Shown here in pieces: positions 55,052-63,072 of a stretch of 64,000 nt of DNA. Source of the DNA: Lacrimispora amygdalina (GTDB lineage Bacteria; Bacillota; Clostridia; Lachnospirales; Lachnospiraceae). The stretch covers positions 186,001 through 250,000 of the forward strand of contig NZ_OAOF01000002.1 in the NCBI RefSeq assembly GCF_900205965.1. The letters run 5' to 3'. The notes beneath the pieces were generated by a model. It saw only the letters and a list, made by a program, of their open reading frames with translations. It was not told the origin of the DNA and did no database searches. The translations under genes were made by a program, and so were the position numbers. Numbering within the stretch: the stretch's first letter is position 1; each line of letters begins with the position of its first letter.

Positions 55052-55798
55052 TTATTTGCAGGCTTTATTTAATGTGAGGAAATTTTCAAATCCAATAAAT
55101 CTGGCAACAAATTCCGTATCTGGTCTCTGGTAAATGTTTTCCGGAGTATCAAACTGCTCAATGACCCCCTGATTCATAACTGCTACCTTATCAGAGATGG
55201 AGAAACATTCCTCCTGATCATGGGTGACAAATAACGTGGTAATTCCCAGTTTTTTCTGAATGCGTTTGATCTCCATACGCATGTTAATCCGCAGCTTTGC
55301 ATCTAAATTGCTAAGAGGCTCGTCAAGCAGCAAAAGCTTCGGCTCAATTACAAGAGCTCTGGCAAGAGCCACCCTCTGTCTCTGTCCGCCAGACATCTGC
55401 TGGGGGAAACGATGATCAAACTCCGCAAGACCGCAGACCTCTAAGATATTCCTGACTTTCCGGTCAATCTGTTCTTTATCAAGTTTTCTCATTTTTAAAC
55501 CAAATGCAACATTGTCATAAACGTTCAGATGAGGAAACAGTGCATAACTCTGGAATACAATACCGAAATTTCTTTTGTGAACCGGAACCTTTGTCAAGTC
55601 TTCCCCGTCAATGGAAAACACACCGCACTCAGGCTCTATAAATCCGGCTACCACGCGGAGAGTTGTGGTTTTTCCGCACCCGCTGGGACCTAATAAAGAT
55701 ACCAGCTCCCCTTCCTTAACTTCCAGATTTAATCCTTTTAATACCTGCTTCTTCTTATCATAACGGACATCAATATCCTTCAGTGTCATATATGCCAT
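55052..55798 (-). pseudogene. ABC transporter ATPase (PotA type), truncated by IS110
   Basis: The 248-codon fragment holds a complete nucleotide-binding domain: GPSGCGKTT, MSGGQRQRVALARAL, LLLDEPLSNLDAK and FVTHDQEE. It ends RFIGFENFLTLNKACK at a stop codon created near the IS right end; the TOBE domain is at 53160-53549. The nucleotide-binding domain alone may fold, but a normal transporter needs the TOBE domain for regulation. It lies 12 bp after the permease gene, so the operon order was permease-permease-ATPase-binding protein. Confidence 0.9.
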
Positions 55799-55810
55799 TT
55801 CGCATTCCTC

Positions 55811-56593
55811 CTATTTTGCCAGGGCGGCTATTCCAAGCGTTTTGTCAACAATTACCATCATAAGAACTGTAACAGCCATTAACAATACGGATACTGCCGA
55901 CACCGTAGGGTCATAATTATATTCAATGTAATTCATCAGAGTTGCCGGAAAGGTGGATACTCCCGGTCCGGACAAAAACATGGATACCGGTATGTTATTA
56001 AAGGAATTGATAAATGCCAGCATAAATGCGGCAGAAATTCCAGAAGTAATATTTGGAAGAACAACCCGGAAAAAAGCAGGAATCTTACCGCACCCCAGAC
56101 TCCATGCCGCTTCTTCTGCGGAGAAATCAAACTGTTCCAGGCTGGACCCCACCACCCGGATCACATAAGGCAGTGTTACCATAAAATGACCTGCTAAAAG
56201 TCCCAGAAATACCGGCACTCGAAAGGACAGTACCAGAAACTGATAGAGCACAAAACCGATTACGATTCCTGGCACTATGGTAGGAGAAAGAAAAACTGAT
56301 TTAATCAGACCTTTGCCTTTTAATCCTGATCTTGCCAGTGCATAGGCAGCCGGTATTCCCACCAGAAGTGCAATCACCGTAGCCAGCAGGGCAATCTCCA
56401 GACTGGTTAAGAATGAAATCCGGAATGATTTTATGGCAAATACATTTAAAAACCACTTAAATGAAAAAGATTCAATTGGAAAAGTTATGGCACTGCCTTT
56501 GCCGAAGGCGGTAACAGCAATAATGATCAGCGGCAGAATTAAAAATCCAAATACCAAAACAGCAAAAATGGTAAGCATCTTATTTTTACGCAT
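55811..56593 (-). CDS. ABC permease, PotC-like
   Basis: This 260-residue permease has six membrane segments and an EAA loop (EEAAWSLGCGKIPAFFRVVLP near 165-185). I start at ATG 56593 (MRKNKMLTIF), after AGGAGGAG; it overlaps the previous gene by eight bases. It pairs with the PotB-like permease upstream. The substrate is undetermined (see binding protein). Confidence 0.88.
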   Translation of the reverse strand: MRKNKMLTIFAVLVFGFLILPLIIIAVTAFGKGSAITFPIESFSFKWFLNVFAIKSFRISFLTSLEIALLATVIALLVGIPAAYALARSGLKGKGLIKSVFLSPTIVPGIVIGFVLYQFLVLSFRVPVFLGLLAGHFMVTLPYVIRVVGSSLEQFDFSAEEAAWSLGCGKIPAFFRVVLPNITSGISAAFMLAFINSFNNIPVSMFLSGPGVSTFPATLMNYIEYNYDPTVSAVSVLLMAVTVLMMVIVDKTLGIAALAK

Positions 56594-57419
56594 GGTCTCC
56601 TCCTCTTTTATCAAGTCTCGCTGCCAGAGAATTAAACCCTTTAATAACAGCCATTGTTACAACAATCATAATCAGGGAAATAACAGCAGCTCCATTCCAG
56701 TCCCCTACGCTCATGGCTCTCTGATAAATAAAGGTGGAAAGGACCATATGCTTATTGCCGCCTAAGAGCTGTGGAGTTGTATAAGCGGTTAAAGTTCCGG
56801 TAAATACAAGGATTCCTCCCACAATAATTCCTGGCAGACTCATGGGGAAGATCACTTTCATGAAAGCCCGAATCCGGTCTGCACCAAGACTTAAGGCCGC
56901 TTCCATCATATCATCGCTTATATTCTCCATAACGCCTGCCACTGTCACGATCATAAGAGGCAGGAATAAATAAACCGAACCAATGATAATGGCAAAGTCT
57001 GTATACAGAAGTTTTACCGGTTTTTCCACAATACCAGCTGTTAAAAGCATCCGGTTGATCAGTCCGTTACTACCCAGAATATTAATCCATGCAAAGCTTC
57101 GGATCACCGAATTGGTCATCATGGGAAATATGGAAACGGACAGCAGGATCCCCCTCCATTTTTTGCTGCAACGGCTGATAAAATAAGCGGTGGGAACACC
57201 GAGTACCATGCAGGTCACGGTGGTCAGGCATGCAACTTTCACTGTTCTTACAAAAATCTTCCGGTAATATTCATCCTGGAAAAATTCAACATATGCGCTT
57301 AAAGGATACGCCCCTGTATGAAGGGTGGGTATCAATACTTTCAAAAGCGGAAGGAACAGACATACCGTCAGAATCACCAGCCCGGGAATTATCATTACAA
57401 AAGCACTTTGTTTCTTCAT
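56586..57419 (-). CDS. ABC permease, PotB-like
   Basis: This 277-residue permease has six membrane segments and an EAA loop (MMEAALSLGADRIRAFMKVI). I start at ATG 57419 (MKKQSAFVMI) after GAGAGG; the longer open frame at 57503 reaches into the LysR promoter region. It is the first gene of the minus-strand operon and divergent from the LysR gene. Confidence 0.88.
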   Translation of the reverse strand: MKKQSAFVMIIPGLVILTVCLFLPLLKVLIPTLHTGAYPLSAYVEFFQDEYYRKIFVRTVKVACLTTVTCMVLGVPTAYFISRCSKKWRGILLSVSIFPMMTNSVIRSFAWINILGSNGLINRMLLTAGIVEKPVKLLYTDFAIIIGSVYLFLPLMIVTVAGVMENISDDMMEAALSLGADRIRAFMKVIFPMSLPGIIVGGILVFTGTLTAYTTPQLLGGNKHMVLSTFIYQRAMSVGDWNGAAVISLIMIVVTMAVIKGFNSLAARLDKRGGDHA

Positions 57420-57567
57420 TTTAACCTCTCCATACTTTCTGCACTCCAAATGTGGCTGTTTCTTATAACTATTTATAAGTTCAACTAATTTATATCTATA
57501 CATTTATTATAATTTATGATATACTGTACGTCAAATACATATAATCTATATTTTGTATGCAGTAAAT

Positions 57568-57582
57568 CTATAATACTCATAG
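57568..57582. promoter_or_regulatory. Short LysR-type dyad upstream of the second LysR gene
   Basis: CTAT and ATAG flank seven bases (AATACTC), fitting a T-N11-A pattern, 18 bp before the LysR start and between divergent units. The support is modest because the dyad is short. Confidence 0.4.
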
Positions 57583-57599
57583 TAAGAAGGGAGAACGCC

Positions 57600-58544
57600 A
57601 TGGATTTAAAAGAAGCCCGATACATTCTGGCCATCTACAGAAATAAAAGCATCAGCAAAGCTGCAGAAACACTTTTTATTTCCCAGCCATCGTTAAGCAA
57701 ATATTTAAAAAATTTAGAACAGCAGCTGGGAACCCGGCTATTTGACCGGGTGGGAAGCGGTTATTTTCCCACTTATATCGGAGAACGTTATATTCATTAT
57801 GCGGAAAAAATTGTGGAATACGGAATAGAATGGAATAATGAATTTGATGATATTATGCACCATAACCACGGCCGTTTAAACATTGCCCTCCCCATCATGC
57901 TGGGTAACAGTCTGATCGGTCCCACTCTGATGAAATTTCACAGTCTTTACCCTCACGTCACCGTGAATATGATGGAGGAAGTAAGTTTTGTGGCTGAGCA
58001 TACCTTAACGGATCATACGGTTGACTTAACCTTTTATAATGTGCATGAATTTCCAACTGACCTAGATTATCAGATCATCGGAAAAGAGGAAATGGTTCTT
58101 GTGTTATCCGCAGACAATCCACTGTCAGAGAAAGCAATTAAAAAAGAAGGCTTTCAATATCCGTGGATAGATTTAAGCCTTCTGTCTGAGGAATCCTTTA
58201 TTCTGCTTTATCCTGATCAGAACACGGGGGGAATCGCATTACGACTCTTTAAAGAATATGAGATGGAGCCAAAGATTCTTCTCCATACCCGTAACAGTGA
58301 GATGTCGATCCGCCTGGCCATGGAGGGTCTGGGCGCCGCTTTCGCACCGGAAAGCTACTATCACTATTTAAAAAGCAGAGAACCTTCCTCCTCTGTCTGC
58401 CTTTCTGTAGGAAAAACGCGAAACGATAATACTCTTATTGCTGCCTATCAGAAAAATCGGTATCTGCCCAAGTATGCCAAAGCATTTCTGGATATTCTCA
58501 CAGAATATTATGAAACAGAGCACGCCGCCTGTTTTGTTAATTAA
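57600..58544 (+). CDS. LysR-family regulator of the ABC/adenine deaminase operon
   Basis: This 314-residue regulator starts at ATG 57600 after GGGAG. Its winged helix reads SISKAAETLFISQPSLSKYL, followed by LEQQLGTRLF. The effector domain begins near 90. It is a paralogue of the LysR protein at 5538, sharing the GERY segment and the PWIDLSLL element. It probably controls the divergent transporter-deaminase operon. Confidence 0.88.
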   Translation: MDLKEARYILAIYRNKSISKAAETLFISQPSLSKYLKNLEQQLGTRLFDRVGSGYFPTYIGERYIHYAEKIVEYGIEWNNEFDDIMHHNHGRLNIALPIMLGNSLIGPTLMKFHSLYPHVTVNMMEEVSFVAEHTLTDHTVDLTFYNVHEFPTDLDYQIIGKEEMVLVLSADNPLSEKAIKKEGFQYPWIDLSLLSEESFILLYPDQNTGGIALRLFKEYEMEPKILLHTRNSEMSIRLAMEGLGAAFAPESYYHYLKSREPSSSVCLSVGKTRNDNTLIAAYQKNRYLPKYAKAFLDILTEYYETEHAACFVN

Positions 58545-58547
58545 AAT

Positions 58548-58577
58548 AAATCGCGTCCGGAGATCCGGACGCGATTT
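58548..58577. terminator. Bidirectional terminator after the second LysR gene
   Basis: AAATCGCGTCCGG at 58548-58560 and CCGGACGCGATTT at 58565-58577 form a perfect 13-bp stem with an AGAT loop, flanked by A and T runs. It touches the stop codon of the convergent membrane-protein gene. Confidence 0.88.
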
Positions 58578-59059
58578 TATACGGTCATTAAAACAACACC
58601 AAATGTAATTAGTAAATCTAAAATTATGCATACAGCAGTAACACATATAGTAAAAGGAACCAGATTCTTTTTTTGTGGTGTAACAGATCTGCTGATAATA
58701 AGAGTGCTTGACAGCAGTCCAAGAAGCATTCCGATTAAACCACACAATGCATAGCCTCCTGCAATCAGAATTGCAGATAACAGATAAGACCACTTAGGTA
58801 TATTTTCAAAAGGCACATAAGGTTTCTTTGAATTTAGATAGACCCCATCCACAGCCAGGTCAATTTTATTGCCAATTGCGGTAAGGTGGACTATAGTTCC
58901 ATCCAGATTGATCGGAAAATCAAAAAGCCGGATAAACATGCTGTTGTTCTTCACTGGAGTTGAAACACCATCAACTACTGCCTTTCCCCTAAACACACCT
59001 GTTTTAAACGAAATCTCGTGATTAATTCCGTTTATCGTAACATTCCATTTGTTTCTCAT
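58577..59059 (-). CDS. Membrane protein with an N-terminal beta-rich domain, unknown function
   Basis: I do not recognise a firm family. The protein has 160 residues from ATG 59059 (MRNKWNVTINGINHEI), chosen because GGAGA lies eight bases upstream. The first 90 residues are beta-rich (WNVTINGINHEISFKTGVFR; GKAVVDGV), loosely like FAIM-type folds. Two to three membrane segments follow (SYLLSAILIAGGYALCGLIG; FTICVTAVCIILDLLITFG). The longer open frame (start 59131) overlaps the end of the SGNH gene upstream and lacks a site. Confidence 0.6.
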   Translation of the reverse strand: MRNKWNVTINGINHEISFKTGVFRGKAVVDGVSTPVKNNSMFIRLFDFPINLDGTIVHLTAIGNKIDLAVDGVYLNSKKPYVPFENIPKWSYLLSAILIAGGYALCGLIGMLLGLLSSTLIISRSVTPQKKNLVPFTICVTAVCIILDLLITFGVVLMTV

Positions 59060-59111
59060 ACGTATTTTCTCCATCTGTTTATTGATTATATCAAAATAGC
59101 AGAATACTCTG

Positions 59112-59957
59112 CTACTTAATACCTGCCGCAATCAGCTGTAATTTCCCAGCCGTTTGTGGATCTAATTCTCCTGAATACTCAATTCCCTCCGGAGACTGGT
59201 CATAAAGAACCTTATATAAGACACACGCAGAAAGATACGTCCCTGCAGGCGATGGATGATTTCCATCTTCATCCCATAATTCAATCTCAGGAAACTGTGA
59301 AGAACACCGCATGAAAGCAATTCCTGCAGGAGCCAGCATGGCATCCAGTTCCTTTGCGATATTCATATAATGATCTGCAATTTCAGTCTGCATCTCGGCC
59401 CTTGTTTCTTTATATTTAAGACCTGGAAATAATTTTATGTTTATCCCTTCTTTAAAAGCCCATGTCATGAAAAATACCGATTCGCCCTGGGCCTGACGGA
59501 CCATGGCGTCCAGGGTCCTTGCTGCGGGATACATCACATCTTCCCCCATTGTGGCAATTCCGCTTTGTTCCTGTAAAATCACATAATCCCAGGTGTAGTT
59601 CTCCAGTGCATCATACACCTGGCTTCCCACCTCGTCCTCACGATCTGCAAAATACTCCAGACGATAGGAACCTTCTGTCAGTTCATAGACTTCAGGCATA
59701 TATCCCGCGCTCTGACTGAGTTGCGTAAACACAGAGGGAAGGTCATTATAATAAGTCAGACTGTTTCCCAAAAACAAGACAAAAGGCTGCTCTTTTACCG
59801 AATCTGGTTTCTTTAAATTCAGATCCTGCGTAAAATCCATAGGCTGTACTCTGTTTTTCTTAATCGCGCCGGATATCAGCAGATATCCCCCTAAAAGAAT
59901 TGCTGCCAACACTCCTAAAATAACAATAACTATCTTTTTTACTGTAGATGATTTCAT
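59112..59957 (-). CDS. Membrane-anchored SGNH/GDSL hydrolase
   Basis: This 281-residue protein has one N-terminal membrane anchor (IVIVILGVLAAILLGGYLLI) and then an SGNH hydrolase domain: block I LFLGNSLTYYND with the nucleophile Ser (near 66), block III DYVILQEQSG and block V DGNHPSPAGTYLS with the Asp-His pair. It is likely an esterase that acts on acyl groups of wall or exopolysaccharide. It lies downstream of a polysaccharide cluster. Confidence 0.82.
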   Translation of the reverse strand: MKSSTVKKIVIVILGVLAAILLGGYLLISGAIKKNRVQPMDFTQDLNLKKPDSVKEQPFVLFLGNSLTYYNDLPSVFTQLSQSAGYMPEVYELTEGSYRLEYFADREDEVGSQVYDALENYTWDYVILQEQSGIATMGEDVMYPAARTLDAMVRQAQGESVFFMTWAFKEGINIKLFPGLKYKETRAEMQTEIADHYMNIAKELDAMLAPAGIAFMRCSSQFPEIELWDEDGNHPSPAGTYLSACVLYKVLYDQSPEGIEYSGELDPQTAGKLQLIAAGIK

Positions 59958-60094
59958 AATCCTACTCCTCTAATTTGTCTCTTATTTTTATCGGCATAAA
60001 TGAGAAATAGAATAGCGATATTTATATTTTTGTTACTTTTTAGTAAATTTTCACAAATTTAAGTCATTTTATGTAACGTAACTTTTCTCGTAAT

Positions 60095-60613
60095 TTACTG
60101 TTTTTTACTATTTATGAAACCAGTATAAATCACCCAGCCAACTAATGTCCCTAATGTATTCATGATCACATCATCCAATTCGCAGTTCCCTCTCTGGGTC
60201 ATATACTGAACTGTTTCAATAAAAACACTTAACACACAGCCTGTTAAAATGCAAATCCGGCTGTTTCGGGCTTTCGGAAAGCATAAAGGTAATAATATCC
60301 CAAAAGGTATGAATAACATAAAATTTTCAATTACATAGACATGGGAACGCAGCGATATCCCCCAGGTACCCATCACTGCCATATTTACTTTATTCCTTGA
60401 TAAGGAAGGTCTGCAAAAATAAACCGTTCTTGCAAGTACCACTAAGTATGCAACCCAGAGAAACAGACTAATGCTTTCCCTTTTATTCTTTTGTTTTTTT
60501 CCCAGACAGCACCTTATTCCTTTTAAAAAAAAATATGCCGCAATTGCTGCTCCAATCCCCGACATTAAATAAGAAAACGGCTGTTTCATATCCTCTAAAA
60601 TATACGTAATCAA
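60095..60613 (-). CDS. VanZ-family membrane protein
   Basis: This 172-residue protein has four membrane segments, with the VanZ features ENFMLFIPFGILLPLCFP, LSVFIETVQYMTQRGNCELDD and VIMNTLGTLVGWVIY. VanZ-like proteins are found in surface polysaccharide and glycopeptide loci. It starts at a TTG (60613) after an AGAGGA site. It lies 27 bp after the FrhB-like gene in the same direction. Confidence 0.88.
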   Translation of the reverse strand: MITYILEDMKQPFSYLMSGIGAAIAAYFFLKGIRCCLGKKQKNKRESISLFLWVAYLVVLARTVYFCRPSLSRNKVNMAVMGTWGISLRSHVYVIENFMLFIPFGILLPLCFPKARNSRICILTGCVLSVFIETVQYMTQRGNCELDDVIMNTLGTLVGWVIYTGFINSKKQ

Positions 60614-60640
60614 TTATATAGGTCCTCTTTCTATAACAAT

Positions 60641-61852
60641 TTATAGCTTCTTCCTGGCAATTCTTTCAATAGTGCCCTTAAAACGGCTGATTTTATGTTT
60701 TAATCCAACTCGTTTCCCATAGGATTTCAAAAGTTTGGCACTATACTTGGGATATCTTCTCCCCATTGCTTTTAAAGCCAGTATGGTTGTCCCCATTGTT
60801 GTGCGTCTTTCATACTGATACGACTGATAGAAAGGCAGTTCCTTTTCAAATTCAGGGTAATCCGATTTCGTCAGATATCCTGCTTTACATGCCATTAAAA
60901 ATAAATCTTTTCCACTCCCGGTCCTGCAAAAGACAACATTTCTTCCCGCAGCTTCCGTAAATAACGGCTTGTTATCTTCTCCCAGATACCAGGCATCTCC
61001 GCAGCTGATATCCGCCATTTCTCCGATTCCATCAAGACAGAACCGGCACATTTTACGTATGTCCCGCCCCAGCGTATCCCTCCACGCACTTCTGTAATCC
61101 AATTGAAATGTCACACCATACCGGTCAATAGCTGTTGCGTAGCCAGGCCACCCATCGCCCCGGTACCTTAAATAAACACACCCCTCTTTCCCGCACCCCA
61201 TCTTATTTAAAAGCTGGATATTGGCTTGTTCACTTGGTGCACCCGCACAAAAAAATGAAAACATATATTTGATATGATCACAGACTCTTTTATCTGTTTT
61301 TGCAAAATTGCGCAAAGCGGTCACATCGCAGGGCTTTCCTACAAATGCATATGTTTCATCTCCATTTAAATAATCATTGATATCCCCTAACGGAGCCGAA
61401 GCCGAATATCTTGAACCACAGCAAACCAGTAATTCTTCCCGCGTTCTGCTTAAGAATGTCTTCGTGCCGATTGGATTGTCCGGATCCATTTTCGTCTGTA
61501 TAACTCCATCCACCATTTTATTATCCAGCAAAAATAAGCATAATGAAGTCAGAACACCTCCGCTGGAAGCCTCAAACCAGATACGTTCATCTGTTGAATG
61601 TGACAGATAGACACCGGTGCTGCGTCCCCATACACTTCCCTTTTCCAACTCCCTGCACTGCATTCCACCGGCTGGACAAACTTTATCACAAAATGTATGA
61701 AAGTCCTTATCATTGCCAACAGCGTATGAAAATCCTTTCTTATCTTTTTCCCATTGTGCTTTCTTTTGTGATATGCACAAACCACAGCCTGAACAGAATT
61801 CCCTGTACATCTCATTACTCCCGGTATAAACTGTATTTTCCTGTCTGATCAA
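60641..61852 (-). CDS. FrhB/FdhB-like iron-sulfur flavoprotein of a polysaccharide cluster
   Basis: This 403-residue protein of the coenzyme F420 hydrogenase beta-subunit family has FCSGCGLCISQKK near 19-31, then CPAGGMQC, CGSRYSASAPL, GKPCDVTALRNFA and later MCRFCLDGIGEMADISCGDAW. Members in exopolysaccharide clusters are found beside pyruvyl transferases; F420 is not required. It starts at TTG 61852 and overlaps the pyruvyl-transferase stop by four bases. Reduction of a sugar or lipid intermediate is the usual guess; no precise role is known. Confidence 0.82.
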   Translation of the reverse strand: MIRQENTVYTGSNEMYREFCSGCGLCISQKKAQWEKDKKGFSYAVGNDKDFHTFCDKVCPAGGMQCRELEKGSVWGRSTGVYLSHSTDERIWFEASSGGVLTSLCLFLLDNKMVDGVIQTKMDPDNPIGTKTFLSRTREELLVCCGSRYSASAPLGDINDYLNGDETYAFVGKPCDVTALRNFAKTDKRVCDHIKYMFSFFCAGAPSEQANIQLLNKMGCGKEGCVYLRYRGDGWPGYATAIDRYGVTFQLDYRSAWRDTLGRDIRKMCRFCLDGIGEMADISCGDAWYLGEDNKPLFTEAAGRNVVFCRTGSGKDLFLMACKAGYLTKSDYPEFEKELPFYQSYQYERRTTMGTTILALKAMGRRYPKYSAKLLKSYGKRVGLKHKISRFKGTIERIARKKL

Positions 61853-63048
61853 TTTCCTTCACCTCCATATAGCAGTGTCTCAAGATTATCTTTCAATAGA
61901 TTTGTTTTTTCACAAGCCAGCCCATTGCACGCAATCACTTCATTTTTAAGTTCTGTATGCTTATCAATCCATTCCAGTGTTTTTTCTATTGCCGAATCAG
62001 TGTTATCCGAGCATCCATGTATGACCCTGCCATACCCCAGGCTGTCAAATAATCCTTCAAACTTTCGGCTGTAAGAAAATGGGACACAGGCTACGTTTGC
62101 AGAAAATGCCCCGATTGCTGCATGCATGCGTGCAGCAATAAAACCATCCATGCATGCAATATGAGACTTTACTTCCATAGGTGTGGTAAAATCATCGATC
62201 ACCTCCAAAGCCGGAAATTCCTTTTTTAATGCATGTACTGCAATCAGATCATTATCCACATTTTGTGTTTGATAAGAAAGAACATGGGGAATTAGAAAAA
62301 CCTTATATTTTTTCAGGAGACTCTTTATAACTTCCCTGCAGTATCTTTGATAATCAACGGTGAGTCCAAATTGATTGTCTCCGGTGTAACCTCCATTCCA
62401 AAGCAGACCGGAGGGATTGAATCCAATGCTTACAATATTATTGCTATGTTCCCTTTTTGTATAGGGCAGAGCAAATGCCACATCAGTAGTCAGGACCGGT
62501 TTTCTGCCGCTTATTTTAAATGTATAGTCTGCTGATAACTGGTCACGGGCATAGACCTCTTTGCAGCCACTAATGACCTTTACAGCCATATCCCTGACAT
62601 CTTTATCCTTGAAAGGTCCGATTGTCTGGCTTCCAAGCACAAGTGGAATTCCCATATCAATGATTTTCTGTTTTAAAGCAGTGCGTACAAAAAAACGCCT
62701 GCGTCCATAGATATCTGTAAAACTGTCTCCCGCTGTAAAATCAAAAACAACATTGCATGTCTTTATTTCAGATGAAATCATATATTTTCCGCAAACCATT
62801 TTATAGAAACAAAATCCAATATTTAAATTCTTATAGGTATACTTTGGCAGAAATTCCCTCATACATATTTCGTAATTTCCTTTTGCTTTTAGAAATTTCT
62901 TTGCCGGAAACGTTGTTATTATTGTTATTTCTATTCTGTCTTTCTGCCTTTTTGCAATCTCATCAATTAGATTTAAAAAAGCATAGGAAAGAGCTTCACA
63001 GCCCTTATTGCCTGCATGAAACAGCAAACCTGTTATTCCAATTTTCAT
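61849..63048 (-). CDS. Polysaccharide pyruvyl transferase family protein
   Basis: This 399-residue GT-B-like enzyme of the WcaK/CsaB family transfers pyruvate ketal groups from PEP to sugars. The N-terminus reads IGITGLLFHAGNKGCEALSYA, with a mid-region FTAGDSFTDIYGRRR and VLGSQTIGPFKDKDVRD, YARDQLSADY and the C-terminal AARMHAAIGAFSANVACVPFSYS. It is the middle gene of the cluster (flippase, pyruvyl transferase, FrhB-like). Confidence 0.85.
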   Translation of the reverse strand: MKIGITGLLFHAGNKGCEALSYAFLNLIDEIAKRQKDRIEITIITTFPAKKFLKAKGNYEICMREFLPKYTYKNLNIGFCFYKMVCGKYMISSEIKTCNVVFDFTAGDSFTDIYGRRRFFVRTALKQKIIDMGIPLVLGSQTIGPFKDKDVRDMAVKVISGCKEVYARDQLSADYTFKISGRKPVLTTDVAFALPYTKREHSNNIVSIGFNPSGLLWNGGYTGDNQFGLTVDYQRYCREVIKSLLKKYKVFLIPHVLSYQTQNVDNDLIAVHALKKEFPALEVIDDFTTPMEVKSHIACMDGFIAARMHAAIGAFSANVACVPFSYSRKFEGLFDSLGYGRVIHGCSDNTDSAIEKTLEWIDKHTELKNEVIACNGLACEKTNLLKDNLETLLYGGEGN

Positions 63049-63072
63049 ATGTACTACTCCCCGGCCTTTCGC

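Larger units (their letters stand above)
53560..55061 (+). mobile_element. IS110-family insertion sequence within the ABC ATPase gene
   Basis: The element consists of a non-coding left part of about 170-190 bases, a single DEDD transposase gene and a short right end. Boundaries are estimates, since IS110 elements have no clear terminal inverted repeats or duplications. The 8-mer ATTTGCAG occurs in the non-coding left part (53612-53619) and again at the right edge (55054-55061). The insertion splits the ATPase gene between its ATPase and TOBE domains. The transposase is intact, so a recent, potentially active copy is likely. Confidence 0.85.
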
